This document shows positions 53,748 through 62,750 of a stretch of DNA of 62,750 nt, one piece after another. The stretch comes from Pelatocladus maniniholoensis HA4357-MV3. Lineage in GTDB: Bacteria > Cyanobacteriota > Cyanobacteriia > Cyanobacteriales > Nostocaceae. Position 1 is the stretch's first letter; each line of letters opens with the position of its first letter. The position numbers were made by a program, and so were the translations under genes. The stretch spans positions 1-62,750 of the forward strand of contig JAHHHW010000086.1 in the NCBI GenBank assembly GCA_019359115.1, written 5' to 3'. The notes under the pieces were generated by a model. It made no database searches and was not told the origin of the DNA. It saw nothing but the letters and a program-made list of their open reading frames with translations.

Positions 53748-55640
53748 TCAGGTGATATTAATAATAGACGCAGACAAATTATCTGGTAAAACTTTACGTT
53801 TTTCAATTATGCTTTCTGTTTCCGAATCATTATAATTACTTGTGCTAGTGCTGTTATCACCAATTACACTGTTCTTGTAGTCATGCCAAAATTGCGTCCA
53901 TGCAGATGAGTTTGGCAAGGTATTGTTATGATTCTCATTTGTGGAATTGGGATTACTAGCAGAAGTAACAATATCCCTATTTATATAGCTACGACTCCAA
54001 GTAGAAGTAATATTATCAAAACTAGAAATAGCACTCATGTTAGTGTCATAACTTAAGCTATGAGTTTTGTTTTCAGTTATAGAAGTACTACTCTCGCTAT
54101 AGTTTGCAGCTTGCGTTGTGGTATTTCCTGATGTTTCTGCTAGGATTTGACGTATTTGAGCATCACTTAGGTTGGGGTTAGCACTCAGCATCAAAGCAAC
54201 TACACCCGCGACATGGGGAGCTGCCATTGATGTGCCACTATACAAGGCATACTCGTTACCTGGAAGTGTAGAATAGACATTGACTCCGGGTGCTGTGACG
54301 TAAGTAAGTTGATTTGCTCCCGCACGGTTAGAGAAGTCTGCAATATTTTTATTTTGATCTACCGCACCAACCGCAATTCCATATTTGTCTGCATAACGAG
54401 CAGGATAGGCTGGTTGTGAACCACCATCGTTACCAGCTGCCATAACCACAATAACACCTTTGTTGCTAGCATATTCAATTGCTTTTTGCAGTGTATCGTT
54501 AAAACGTCCACCACCCAAACTCAAGTTAATTACATCAGCACCATTATCTACAGCGTAGTAAATTCCACTAGCGATCGTACTATTAGAACCTGAGCCTTCG
54601 TCATCTAAAACTTTCACTGGCATAATCTTAGAATCATAGGCAATACCAGTGACACCATAGCCATTGTTCACTCCAGCAATAGTACCAGAGACGTGAGTAC
54701 CATGACCATAGACATCTAAAGTACTGTTGTTGTTGCCGTCAAAATTCCAACCGTAGTAATCATCAATATAACCATTGCCATCATCATCTTTGCCGTTACC
54801 AGCAATTTCTTTGCTATTTGTCCAAATATTAGAACTCAAGTCTTGGTGATTGTAGTCTACTCCGGTATCTAAAACAGCCACAACCACGCCTTTACCTGTA
54901 TATCCCTGCGCCCAAGTTTCTGGTGCTTTTACCAAATCAGCTCCCCAGTTGTTTCCACCCAAGTCAGGAACATCAGCAAAGGTATTTTGATTGGTAGCTT
55001 TAGCCACTGCTGCGGAAGCATTAATTAAGCCATAACCAGAAGTAGAATTATATCCTCCACTTGCTGTGTTGGTAATAGTAATTTCCCGTGCTAAAACGTT
55101 ATTTGTATTACTAATTTCTAGTACATTATCTAAAGCATCGGCTCTGTATAATATGTAGTAGTTTCCGGGCGCAAGATTACTATCTATACTCACATTTTGA
55201 GATTGAGAAGTAGAACTACCAGATCCAAGACTACCAAGCCAGTTCCAACCTAAAAGAGAGTCATCGCTACTAATATTTTTGTCTTTAGAAATATAAAAAT
55301 CTGTATAGTTAAATCCAGCACTATTTTTACCTTTATTTTTTACTTGATAAGAAACTTGAATAGTGCTACCTGCATTTGCCACACTAGGAGCAAATGCATT
55401 TTGTATTACTAAGTCTACTGCGGTTGCTTGAGATGATGCGGAATTTTTTGATTTACTATTTTTTCGTCGCTGATCACTAACATCTGATTCTAGAGTATTT
55501 TCAGTTGTTTGAAAGCTACTACGATTACTGTAATGCAAATAATAATCATCTTGAGAACTGAAATCATCTGCTGAGTATTTAGGAGTAATATTTAGCCCGT
55601 GTTCATCAAACAAGTTTTGACTATTACTTTGATTGGGCAT
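53748..55640 (-). CDS. Subtilisin-like (S8) serine protease with N-terminal CARDB-like domain
   Basis: This is a 630-residue protein. Residues about 75-190 form a CARDB-type beta-domain (VDLVIQNAFAPSVANAGSTIQVSYQVKNKGKN...), common in extracellular adhesins. The S8 catalytic domain has Asp in VVAVLDTGVDYNHQD (about 257), His in YGHGTHVSGTIAG (about 312) and Ser in YSGTSMAAPHVAGVVALML (about 467). The C-terminal about 120 residues are Ser/Asn-rich. No classical signal peptide is seen; an RTX-type or other type I export is possible. The next gene upstream on the same strand is a calpain-like protease, about 290 bp away. Confidence 0.93.
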   Translation of the reverse strand: MPNQSNSQNLFDEHGLNITPKYSADDFSSQDDYYLHYSNRSSFQTTENTLESDVSDQRRKNSKSKNSASSQATAVDLVIQNAFAPSVANAGSTIQVSYQVKNKGKNSAGFNYTDFYISKDKNISSDDSLLGWNWLGSLGSGSSTSQSQNVSIDSNLAPGNYYILYRADALDNVLEISNTNNVLAREITITNTASGGYNSTSGYGLINASAAVAKATNQNTFADVPDLGGNNWGADLVKAPETWAQGYTGKGVVVAVLDTGVDYNHQDLSSNIWTNSKEIAGNGKDDDGNGYIDDYYGWNFDGNNNSTLDVYGHGTHVSGTIAGVNNGYGVTGIAYDSKIMPVKVLDDEGSGSNSTIASGIYYAVDNGADVINLSLGGGRFNDTLQKAIEYASNKGVIVVMAAGNDGGSQPAYPARYADKYGIAVGAVDQNKNIADFSNRAGANQLTYVTAPGVNVYSTLPGNEYALYSGTSMAAPHVAGVVALMLSANPNLSDAQIRQILAETSGNTTTQAANYSESSTSITENKTHSLSYDTNMSAISSFDNITSTWSRSYINRDIVTSASNPNSTNENHNNTLPNSSAWTQFWHDYKNSVIGDNSTSTSNYNDSETESIIEKRKVLPDNLSASIINIT

Positions 55641-55873
55641 AAGTATTTTCTCCTTTTAAAAAGATTTATGGCATTAAACTATCTCCCTCTTTGCCAATAA
55701 TTACTATATAATCATCCTCGAAAATGCTAATTGTTTTACAAATGAGTTTGTTTGGATTTGATAATTCAAGAAATGCAAATATAAACAATAATTTTGTATA
55801 TTGCACAACTCAAATGATGTAGCGATCGCTTGGGTATAAATAAAAAATCGTTGGTTTCCTATCCAATATAAAA
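55641..55873. other. Spacer between the two protease genes
   Basis: Apart from the terminator at 55874 and a HIP1 site, I see nothing to annotate. A promoter for the subtilase should lie here. Confidence 0.4.
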
Positions 55874-55894
55874 AGACGTTGCACTGCAACGTCT
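55874..55894 (-). terminator. Terminator after the calpain-like gene
   Basis: AGACGTTGCA and TGCAACGTCT form a perfect stem. On the minus strand TTTTT follows. It lies about 37 bp past the calpain-like stop and separates it from the subtilase. Confidence 0.85.
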
Positions 55895-55930
55895 CTACAA
55901 TTTTTGATTGATGCTTGATTTTCTTATTTT

Positions 55931-57688
55931 TTAAACAATATTATTAGTTGTCCCATCCCAATAACTAAAGTTTGCTTCAATTTGATTCCAAGACAATTCG
56001 ATAATACTCGGTTTAGAAGTGCCGTTATCGATACCCCACGGATTAAATAGTGTAAAGATTTGAGTTGAAGAATTGTAACCTACTAATGCATAAGCATGAC
56101 TAGCAATAATATTTGCATCAATCACTGCTGATTTTGTACTCAAACCAATCATTTGCCTAGAATTGAAAGCATTCACTATTGAGTTAAAATTAAGTAGATT
56201 GGCGAGAGAAGTGTTTAATCCTGTGATATTTGTGAGTGCATCACTGACGTAACCACCATTACCAATGCCATTATAAGAATTGGTATTATCTTGATAAATC
56301 CACCCAGATTCGTTAAGTTGAGCGTAAGCTTTCTCAGCCAAAGCTAGCCATAACTCGTTATCAAAATTTCCGTAGTAATTACCTTTATTTCCGTAAACAA
56401 AATATCCTTCTTGATTGGTAGGTAAATATCTATCTACCGTCACATAATCAGCAATTCCATAATTGTAAAAACGCACGGTGAAAGTTTGATCACCGTTGTC
56501 AATAAACATATTCTCAATCATGCTACGTGAACGAAAAGCAGTTGCTGCTAAACCTGTGAGGAAAAAGCAGTCATTAATACTACCTTGTTTAATATCTTGA
56601 TAAGTAATGCCATTTTGAAACAAAGAACCATTAGCATATTGATAATTGTAGGAACTTGTGGGGCGATCGCTACCCAAAAACCACTTGCTAATTAAGTTCT
56701 CAAGTTGAATATCACTGCTACCTGCATACAAACTACCTAGCACACTTCCTTGATAACTTTGATTAGCAAGATCAGAATTAACTACTTTGTTCGATAAAAC
56801 ACGTACATAATCTGGCATTCTGAACAAAGAAGAATTATTAACTAATGTACGCAAATCTGTTAATTCGCTACTATCAACAAAACTGCTATCTTTTGCTTCT
56901 CGAAAAATAGCAATCATATCGTTGCGGTCAAGGACATTATCTGTAAAGCGCTGTCTTGCAGCTTCACGTATACCTGCATCTTGAATATTCAAGTCAAACC
57001 AGTCTTGAGTGGAAACAGGTACAATACCAAAACTGTTTTGTATAGTGTCTGTACTAGCACCTGATTGATCGTAGGCTTTTGCTGATAATACATAGTCGCC
57101 AACACCAAGACCAGATAAACTGTATTCAAAACTGGCGTAGCGGTTATCGTTACTATTGGCGATAAAATTCACTGTATCGCCGATATCTTGCCATTCACCA
57201 CCATTTTTTTGCAACCTAAAAGCTACTCGCGCTAAGTCACCTGCACCATTACCATCAAAGATACTGGTGTTTTTCAGATTAACTGTTTCGCTTTGTTGAT
57301 AAGTGGTTTTACTAGTGCTTAATTGTAATGATTGTGGCGCTTCGTTGCCAGAAAGTTTTAAGTTGTAGTAAGTACTTTTCTTCTTATTGACTCGGTAAAC
57401 CCGAATATAGTAGCTACCAGCATCTAAATTTGCACTGATGGACTCTGTCTTTTTTTTACTATTATAAGAAGCTGAAATCACATAACCACTACTATTTAGC
57501 AGTTGTAAATTAGCATCAGCCGACAAACCATCTACAACTAAGTTCAAGCTACTACGATTACTGAGATTGAAACTGTAGTAATCGTTTTTATCACTCTTTC
57601 CTACCCAATCTCTAAAGTTTTGGTTGATATAATTAACATTCAAATTTCGAGAATTATTTAAATTGTTACCTGCGAAATCTGCTGGCAT
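55931..57688 (-). CDS. Calpain-like (C2) cysteine protease with PPC-type domain
   Basis: This is a protein of about 585 residues from ATG 57688. Residues about 20-120 form a pre-peptidase C-terminal (PPC) beta-domain: DWVGKSDKNDYYSFNLSNRSSLNLVVDGLSADANLQLLNSSG...GSYYIRVYR. A second beta-domain follows. The calpain-family catalytic set is visible: Cys in QGSINDCFFLTGLAA (about 372), His in IASHAYALVGY (about 531) and Asn in LFNPWGIDN (about 548). Bacterial calpain relatives are unusual and not calcium proteases of known role. I prefer the inner ATG because the longer frame adds a nonsensical hydrophobic start. Together with the adjacent subtilase it suggests a secreted proteolysis locus. Confidence 0.85.
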   Translation of the reverse strand: MPADFAGNNLNNSRNLNVNYINQNFRDWVGKSDKNDYYSFNLSNRSSLNLVVDGLSADANLQLLNSSGYVISASYNSKKKTESISANLDAGSYYIRVYRVNKKKSTYYNLKLSGNEAPQSLQLSTSKTTYQQSETVNLKNTSIFDGNGAGDLARVAFRLQKNGGEWQDIGDTVNFIANSNDNRYASFEYSLSGLGVGDYVLSAKAYDQSGASTDTIQNSFGIVPVSTQDWFDLNIQDAGIREAARQRFTDNVLDRNDMIAIFREAKDSSFVDSSELTDLRTLVNNSSLFRMPDYVRVLSNKVVNSDLANQSYQGSVLGSLYAGSSDIQLENLISKWFLGSDRPTSSYNYQYANGSLFQNGITYQDIKQGSINDCFFLTGLAATAFRSRSMIENMFIDNGDQTFTVRFYNYGIADYVTVDRYLPTNQEGYFVYGNKGNYYGNFDNELWLALAEKAYAQLNESGWIYQDNTNSYNGIGNGGYVSDALTNITGLNTSLANLLNFNSIVNAFNSRQMIGLSTKSAVIDANIIASHAYALVGYNSSTQIFTLFNPWGIDNGTSKPSIIELSWNQIEANFSYWDGTTNNIV

Positions 57689-57956
57689 AACTGTATATTT
57701 AGAAATCGTGAAATTAATAATTTTGGCATCAAGGAAAACCAAAACCCTCAATAATAAGGGTTTTGGTTTTGATGACTTACCAGAATTTAACAGCCGTATC
57801 TCTATGCTGCTGTCGATGGAAGTAAAACAGGTATAGAAAAAATACGTATATTTTAAAACTTGATAAAGTGAATTATTCAGTAATGCTATTGTTAGTATAG
57901 ACAGCAAACTTACGGTCTATACATCAATACGCTTGGTGTTAAGCCCACAATTTTTT
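57689..57956. other. Leader region of the calpain-like gene
   Basis: AAAACCAAAACCCT and AGGGTTTTGGTTTT (57736-57772) form a strong stem 45-80 bp ahead of the ATG, so it would lie in or just before the leader. It may be a terminator of upstream transcription or an attenuator. Confidence 0.45.
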
Positions 57957-58002
57957 GTAGAGACGCGTAGCAAGATTCCACAGGGTAATTTCGCGTCTCT
58001 AC
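57957..58002. repeat. GTAGAGACGCG...CGCGTCTCTAC hairpin repeat
   Basis: The arms match the centre palindrome of the element at 44275-44378, but the loop (tagcaagattccacagggtaattt) differs. No gene is seen from here to 58450. Confidence 0.7.
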
Positions 58003-58450
58003 ATACCAATTTTATGTACTAAAAACCTTAACCAAGTAGTATTAGTTAGTGATGTTACTGGTCTGGAAATAGATAAAATGATAGATTAATTTCGATTAAT
58101 TTGTTAGGTAGTAGACAAATAACCTCGACAACTCTTGCAAAATTGGGGTTCTTGTTTTTCACGTCTCTACTTTTGGAATATTTAATAAATATATAGGTAT
58201 TTGCACCATTGATGGTTTATATTTAGCGAGAGAGTCTGACATATATCTCTGCATCTCTACTTAAACTTATGGGGTTAGAGGCAAGTCAAGTTTACTCTCA
58301 AGTCTCAAAAAGCAAAGTAGGGAAGCTGAAGCAGAAGTGTAGCTGGACTGCTAAATCAACGTTGTTTGTATTGTTGGCTCAACTGGTACACATAAACATT
58401 AAACTTAATATTCCAGCGATCGCATTACCTCTAGCTTAAAACCAACCATC

Positions 58451-60031
58451 ATGTCTAAGGTTCTCGTCTCCGATCCAATTGACCAAGCAGGGATCGACAT
58501 CTTATCCCAAGTCGCTACTGTTGATGTCAAAACAGGCTTAAAAGCAGAAGAGTTAGTACAAATCATTGGTGAATACGATGCACTGATGATTCGTTCTGGA
58601 ACCCGCGTCACCAAAGAAATCATCGAAGCTGGGACACAGCTAAAAATTATTGGCCGCGCTGGCGTCGGTGTAGATAACGTGGATGTTGCTGCTGCGACTC
58701 GTCAAGGAATTGTGGTAGTTAACTCTCCAGAAGGAAACACAATCGCTGCTGCTGAACACGCAGTGGCGATGATGTTGTCTTTGTCTCGTCATATTCCCGA
58801 TGCAAACGCTTCTGTAAAACGCGGCGAATGGGATCGCAAAACCTTCGTTGGTGCTGAAGTCTACAAAAAAACTATCGGGATTGTCGGTTTGGGTAAAATT
58901 GGTTCCCATGTTGCTGCTGTTGCTAAAGCAATGGGAATGAAATTGCTTGCTTATGATCCGTTTATTTCCACAGAACGAGCTGAACAGCTTGGTTGTCAAC
59001 TAGTGGATATGGATTTATTAGTGCAGCAGGCAGATTATATTACCCTACATATCCCCAAAACTCCAGAAACCACTCATTTAATTAATGCCAATTTGTTGGC
59101 AAAAATGAAACCCACCACCAGAATTATTAACTGCGCTCGTGGTGGCATCATTGATGAAGAAGCTCTCGCAACTGCTATTAAAGAAGGTAAAGTTGCAGGT
59201 GCAGCCCTCGATGTATTCGATTCAGAACCACTGGGAGAATCAAGTTTAAGAACTTTGGGTAAAGAAGTCATCTTGACTCCACACTTGGGTGCTTCCACAA
59301 CAGAGGCGCAAGTGAATGTGGCTATTGATGTTGCTGAACAAATCCGGGATGTATTGTTAGGATTACCAGCGCGATCGGCAGTAAATATTCCAGGATTAGG
59401 GCCAGATGTTTTAGAAGAACTCAAACCCTACATGCAACTAGCCGAAACCTTGGGTAATCTTGTCGGACAACTAGCAGGCGGTAGAGTAGAATTACTCAAC
59501 GTTAGCCTGCAAGGTGAACTAGCAACCAACAAAAGTCAGCCGTTGGTAGTCGCATCCCTCAAGGGACTTCTATTCCAAGCACTGCGAGAACGGGTAAACT
59601 ACGTTAACGCCAGCATCGAAGCTAAAGAACGTGGAATCCGCGTGATTGAAACACGAGATGCATCAATCAAAGACTATGCTGGTTCAATACATTTAGAAGC
59701 CACAGGCTCTTTGGGTACTCATGCTGTCACAGGCGCTTTGTTAGGTGACAGAGAAATTCGCCTCACAAACCTCGACGGTTTCCCAATCAACGTTCCCCCC
59801 AGCCATCACATGCTGTTTACTGTACACCGGGATATGCCAGGAATCATTGGTAAACTTGGTTCCCTACTAGGCAGCTTTAATGTCAATATTGCCAGTATGC
59901 AGGTAGGCCGGAAAATCGTTCGCGGTGATGCGGTGATGGTTCTCAGTCTTGATGATCCCTTACCCGATGGCATTTTGACCGAGATTACCAAAGTACCTGG
60001 AATTCGAGATGCGTATACTGTAACACTTTGA
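58451..60031 (+). CDS. serA: D-3-phosphoglycerate dehydrogenase
   Basis: This is a 526-residue NAD-dependent enzyme that opens serine synthesis (3-phosphoglycerate to 3-phosphohydroxypyruvate). The substrate-binding domain begins MSKVLVSDPIDQAGIDIL, the Rossmann fold has GIVGLGKIGSHVAAVAKAMG (about 146-165), and the catalytic residues are in INCARGGIIDEEAL (Arg), DVFDSEPL (Glu) and TPHLGASTTEAQ (His). A long ASB domain and a C-terminal ACT domain (about 450-526, HHMLFTVHRDMPGIIGKLGSLLGSFNVNIASMQVGR) follow; the ACT domain can bind serine for feedback. This is the long (type 1) form. Confidence 0.96.
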   Translation: MSKVLVSDPIDQAGIDILSQVATVDVKTGLKAEELVQIIGEYDALMIRSGTRVTKEIIEAGTQLKIIGRAGVGVDNVDVAAATRQGIVVVNSPEGNTIAAAEHAVAMMLSLSRHIPDANASVKRGEWDRKTFVGAEVYKKTIGIVGLGKIGSHVAAVAKAMGMKLLAYDPFISTERAEQLGCQLVDMDLLVQQADYITLHIPKTPETTHLINANLLAKMKPTTRIINCARGGIIDEEALATAIKEGKVAGAALDVFDSEPLGESSLRTLGKEVILTPHLGASTTEAQVNVAIDVAEQIRDVLLGLPARSAVNIPGLGPDVLEELKPYMQLAETLGNLVGQLAGGRVELLNVSLQGELATNKSQPLVVASLKGLLFQALRERVNYVNASIEAKERGIRVIETRDASIKDYAGSIHLEATGSLGTHAVTGALLGDREIRLTNLDGFPINVPPSHHMLFTVHRDMPGIIGKLGSLLGSFNVNIASMQVGRKIVRGDAVMVLSLDDPLPDGILTEITKVPGIRDAYTVTL

Positions 60032-60235
60032 TCAGGGAATAGAGATCAGGGATTCTCCTTACGGAGACGCTTACGCGAACGGGGATCGGGGAATAGAGAC
60101 AAGGAGGACAAGGAGGACAAGGGAGAATTATTTAAGTCTCTTCCCAATCGCCGATCCCCAATCCTCGATCCCCAATCCCTAATCCCCGAACGCGAGTGCG
60201 TCTCCTCTGGAGAATCCCCAATCCCCAATAAATTC
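60032..60235. repeat. Short-repeat spacer between serA and prmA
   Basis: Words such as gggatcgggg, acaaggagg, ccccgatccccaatcc and a piece cttacggagacgcttacgcg are strung together. No gene was seen. The same words occur at 13203, 24009 and 31155. Confidence 0.7.
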
Positions 60236-61156
60236 ATGGCTAACACTTGGTGGGAATTACAAATTATTTGTGAACCAGAACTAGAAGATAGTGTCTTTTG
60301 GCGACTGGGAAATTTTGGCTGTCGCGGTACAGCAAGCGAAAAAAAGGGAAATCACAGTCTGATTAGGGGTTATTTGCCGATCTTTCAAGCACAACTTTTG
60401 GATTTAGCAGCACTATCAATGTGGTTGCGTCAAGACGCTTTGTGTATGGAAGTTAGTGAACCTACTATAAATTGGCAGTTCATTGACGAACAAGATTGGG
60501 CAAGTAGCTGGAAACAATACTGGCTACCGCAAGAAATAGGCGATCGCTTCTTAATTAATCCTGCTTGGTATCCGGTTCCAGAAAAGAGCGATCGCTTAAT
60601 TATCCGTCTCGATCCTGGTATGGCTTTTGGTACAGGGAACCATGCTACAACTCAGTTGTGTCTGGAATCCTTGGAAATGCGATTTTCCCAAGCCCCTGCT
60701 GCTTTTGTTACAGAAAAAGAGCAGATAAAAGATACGGTAATTGCTGATATTGGTTGTGGCTCTGGTATCCTTTCTATTGGGGCATTACTACTAGGAGCCA
60801 AGCAAGTCTACGCGGTAGATACTGACCCCTTAGCGGTGCAATCAACTCAAGAAAATCTGTTGATGAACGATATTGATGCCGAACGCTTAGTTGTGGCACA
60901 AGGTAGTGTAGATATTGTGGCAAAACTCATCAACGCACCATTTGACGGTATAATATGTAACATACTAGCAGAAGTAATTATTGAACTGGTTCCCCAAATG
61001 AGTGCGATCGCCAAACCCAGCACTTGGGGAATCTTCAGTGGTATTTTAGTCGAACAATCGAAAGCCGTTGCTGATACTTTAGAAAAACATGGATGGGTGG
61101 TTGCTACTCTGTGGAAACGCAAAGAATGGTGTTGTTTAAACGTGCGGCGTTCTTAA
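60236..61156 (+). CDS. prmA: Ribosomal protein L11 methyltransferase
   Basis: This is a 306-residue SAM-dependent enzyme that trimethylates ribosomal protein L11. The N-terminal substrate domain opens [32 protein letters not shown]. The catalytic domain has [21 protein letters not shown] (about 121-141), the SAM-binding [20 protein letters not shown] (about 168-187), [14 protein letters not shown], and the [20 protein letters not shown] motif with N-I/P-L-like catalytic loop. It is a little longer than the common 290-300 residues, with an insert [17 protein letters not shown]. It is not in an operon with serA. Confidence 0.93.
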   Translation: MANTWWELQIICEPELEDSVFWRLGNFGCRGTASEKKGNHSLIRGYLPIFQAQLLDLAALSMWLRQDALCMEVSEPTINWQFIDEQDWASSWKQYWLPQEIGDRFLINPAWYPVPEKSDRLIIRLDPGMAFGTGNHATTQLCLESLEMRFSQAPAAFVTEKEQIKDTVIADIGCGSGILSIGALLLGAKQVYAVDTDPLAVQSTQENLLMNDIDAERLVVAQGSVDIVAKLINAPFDGIICNILAEVIIELVPQMSAIAKPSTWGIFSGILVEQSKAVADTLEKHGWVVATLWKRKEWCCLNVRRS

Positions 61157-61266
61157 ACATCACGTCCGATAAAAAGAACACCAACGCGCCGAACAGGAAC
61201 GCCAACACAAAGAAGCAGCACTACAACAACCTAAAAAAAGTTATCACCTTTAGGTATAGAGACTAT
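61157..61266. other. Spacer after prmA
   Basis: AT-rich, with no fold or gene that I can support. It presumably contains the prmA 3' end. Confidence 0.3.
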
Positions 61267-61399
61267 ATAGCAGTTCTCGGTTGTGTCCAATACGTACCCC
61301 ACCCCTTAATCCCCTAAGCGCAAGCGCAAGCGCTTAGGTTTTGCGTCAGCAAAGCCGGGGTGGGGTTCCGACTGTATTGCAATCGAGTGAGAAGTGCTA
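61267..61399. mobile_element. MITE with TATAGCAGTTCTCGGTT / GAGAAGTGCTATA ends
   Basis: The ends pair imperfectly: TATAGCAGTTCTCGGTTGTGT and, at the right, AATCGAGTGAGAAGTGCTATAG. Between are a CCCCACCCC/GGGGTGGGG arm pair and a CGCAAGCGCAAGCGCTTAGG palindrome. A partial copy lies at 33233-33268. Confidence 0.65.
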
Positions 61400-61537
61400 T
61401 AGCTGAAGTGTCTGACGTCAGTTTCAACACCACCGCTTCATGGCGTTACATCTTTGGGCGGTGTCAATCTTAAATTTACAGTATAAGATGTTTACTATAT
61501 TGCCGATCTGACCTCAGTAATCCTATCATTTCCAGTT

Positions 61538-61981
61538 ATGAGTATTAGTAGCGCTAGGTTCTATTTACCAAGAGTATTTTTGTATTTAGGTTTAGTATGT
61601 GGAATATCAAGTGCGATGATCTCCGACACTGCTTATTCTCAAACTAATTCTAGGGTTTATTTGAGGATTACTGCACCTAAAGGCACGTATTTTAAGAGGG
61701 AGATTAACTGGTATAAGCAAGCACCTGATATCTATTTAGATAGCGAAAGGTGTTATGTTGGGCGAAGTCAAGAATTTCTCGTCTCATCTATTCGCCCTCC
61801 GACAGGTATGCAACCAATCAGAGAAAATGATTTTAATTCAAAGTTCTTCGGTAATATTGAGTACCCCAGTGCTTACTGGGAAGTAACGTTCCAAACCCCA
61901 ATTACATGTGGCGGTCAGGAGAATGCCGATACAGGTCCTTGGTATATTTATCGCAGGCATGTAGAACGAGTTCGCAGATAA
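61538..61981 (+). CDS. Exported protein of unknown function
   Basis: This is a 147-residue protein. The signal peptide spans about 1-34 (ARFYLPRVFLYLGLVCGISSAMISDTAYSQ). The rest is beta-rich: VYLRITAPKGTYFKREINWYKQAPDIYLDSERC, SIRPPTGMQPIREND and SAYWEVTFQTPITCGGQENADTGPWYIYRRHVERV. It has two cysteines (about 77 and 129) that might form a disulfide. I do not recognise a family. It lies 86 bp ahead of a broken DapL-like gene on the same strand, with no sign of a shared function. Confidence 0.6.
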   Translation: MSISSARFYLPRVFLYLGLVCGISSAMISDTAYSQTNSRVYLRITAPKGTYFKREINWYKQAPDIYLDSERCYVGRSQEFLVSSIRPPTGMQPIRENDFNSKFFGNIEYPSAYWEVTFQTPITCGGQENADTGPWYIYRRHVERVRR

Positions 61982-62067
61982 GTCATATCATATTCATCCT
62001 ACCCTTGGAAGGAGTGGGCTTTTCTGTCGCCGACTTTCTGTAAAAACCTGTGGTATTTGTTAAGACA

Positions 62068-62628
62068 ATGGCTGGTAAAAATTCCAAACTTAGTCAATTT
62101 AAAGAGCGCGAAACCTATACTCAGTTTGTTCAAAAGCAAGTGTGGAGGAAAGTAGAGGCTTATCAAGCTGAATATCCCCAACACAAGTTTTTCTTGATGG
62201 CATTTGGTAACACGACTCAGCCTTTAACTCCGACAGTGGAAAAAGCCTTAATCGATTCAGCCCATCGTTTAAGTAATCCCAAAACTTACACTGGATATGA
62301 AGACATCATTGGAAATCCAAATCTAAGGCAAGCCATTTGCACCGATTACTATGGAGAGAAGCTAGGTGTTGAAATCGATCTAGAAGACGTTTTTATCAGT
62401 GATGGTGCTCAATCTACTTCGGTTAATATACAAGAACTGTTCGCTGAAAATAGCAAAGTTGCCATTCCTAACCCAGTTTATCCTTCCTTCATTGAGGGAA
62501 CTTTACTGGCAGGTCGTCCACTAATTTATTTGCCTTGTGATGAGACCAATAATTTTGTACCAAACCCACCAAAGGAAAACGTAGACCTGATTTATTTATG
62601 CTTTCCCAATAACCCTACAGGGACAGTA
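62068..62628 (+). pseudogene. DapL-like aminotransferase, disrupted by an IS element
   Basis: This is the N-terminal about 187 residues of a PLP-dependent LL-diaminopimelate aminotransferase-like protein (full family length about 410): FFLMAFGNTTQPLTPTVEKALI, YTGYEDIIGNPNLRQAI, VFISDGAQSTSVNIQELF, AIPNPVYPSFIEGTLLAG and IYLCFPNNPTGTV. The match ends at a TA dinucleotide (62627-62628) where foreign DNA begins, and a stop follows at 62674-62676. The PLP lysine and C-terminal domain lie beyond the window or are lost. It diverges from housekeeping DapL, so it is probably a dispensable paralogue. Confidence 0.82.
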
Positions 62629-62750
62629 AGCTGTTCAGCATTTAAATTGGGTATAATAAAAAGCCGAATTCAGTAAAAAAATGGAATAATGCCAGCAAAA
62701 AATCATTTAACTTCCCAGCAAATAGAGAAACTACAAAAGGCTTTAAAACA
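62629..62750 (+). mobile_element. Left end of an IS630-type insertion element (partial)
   Basis: Foreign DNA starts at a TA dinucleotide inside the DapL-like gene: AGCTGTTCAGCATTTAAATT is a likely terminal repeat, followed 60 bp on by the transposase start. IS630/Tc1-mariner elements duplicate TA, which fits. The right end is outside the window. Confidence 0.65.
62689..62750 (+). CDS. IS630-type transposase, N-terminal fragment
   Basis: The frame ATG 62689 encodes MPAKNHLTSQQIEKLQKALK and runs off the window. This basic, helical N-terminus with QxxxLQKALK is typical of the helix-turn-helix start of cyanobacterial IS630-family transposases. Truncated only by the window edge as far as can be seen. 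Confidence 0.6.
   Translation, partial: MPAKNHLTSQQIEKLQKALK

Noticed and set aside
53487-53789. 100-codon frame of NASAYIV heptapeptide repeats
   Set aside because: It is the translation of a 21-bp tandem repeat; there is no ribosome-binding site, and the frame ends in unrelated DNA.

Overview
The window looks like chromosomal DNA of a filamentous, probably heterocyst-forming cyanobacterium (order Nostocales). The evidence is AT-rich DNA studded with the HIP1 octamer GCGATCGC, cyanobacteria-restricted families (Ycf66, high-light-inducible protein, DUF928, TIGR04376-like), short tandem 7-bp repeats between genes, and an RNase P RNA gene carrying such a repeat insert, a trait known from heterocystous cyanobacteria. 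The genus cannot be fixed from the sequence. I see no tRNA, rRNA, CRISPR array or prophage.

Layout. 1-4.5 kb: a decayed fragment, an NrtB/CmpB-like ABC permease touching an Lgt-like membrane protein, a coiled-coil cyanobacterial protein, a membrane protein and a GT4 glycosyltransferase. 4.5-11 kb: a repeat-rich gap with a 33-residue membrane peptide, a DUF1499 protein, a flavin disulfide reductase, and a TonB/ExbB/ExbD energising module with an extra 34-residue membrane peptide. 11-17.2 kb: FHA protein, NurA-domain protein, ABC exporter, two GNAT acetyltransferases and decayed DNA with a 20-bp tandem repeat. 17.3-24.5 kb: rnpB, CorA, a CIRCE-controlled lone groEL, a WecA/MraY-type glycosyl-1-phosphate transferase, fabG and a thioredoxin. 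24.5-33 kb: a tnpB remnant, a double-glycine-leader peptide, a small gene split by a MITE, HLIP, alanine dehydrogenase, SpoIID-like protein, 6-phosphogluconate dehydrogenase, Ycf66 and a frameshifted DUF3267 protease-like gene. 33.7-44.2 kb: ileS, M3 oligopeptidase, DUF928, YbjQ, TPR and small conserved proteins. 44.6-49.2 kb: a NAD cluster. 49.4-62.7 kb: CsbD, a 19-residue-repeat protein, uvrB, a subtilase and a calpain-like protease side by side, serA, prmA, and a DapL-like gene broken by an IS630-type element at the window edge.

How genes work together. pncB, nadD, a degenerate-Nudix NrtR-like regulator and nadE, all on the minus strand, supply the full path from nicotinate to NAD with a likely built-in regulator; a perfect inverted repeat precedes pncB. 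ExbB-ExbD-TonB form one outer-membrane energising system. The two secreted-type proteases are adjacent and both carry accessory beta-domains.

The intergenic DNA is dense in small non-autonomous elements. At least six families of terminal-inverted-repeat or palindromic elements are visible. One copy has another element nested inside it with an 11-bp target duplication, one interrupts a small gene, and one has 12-bp perfect termini with a 10-bp duplication. The strongest candidates for undescribed biology are the five-fold RPI-repeat protein, the orphan double-glycine peptide, the ExbBD-linked micro-protein and the NAD-cluster operator.
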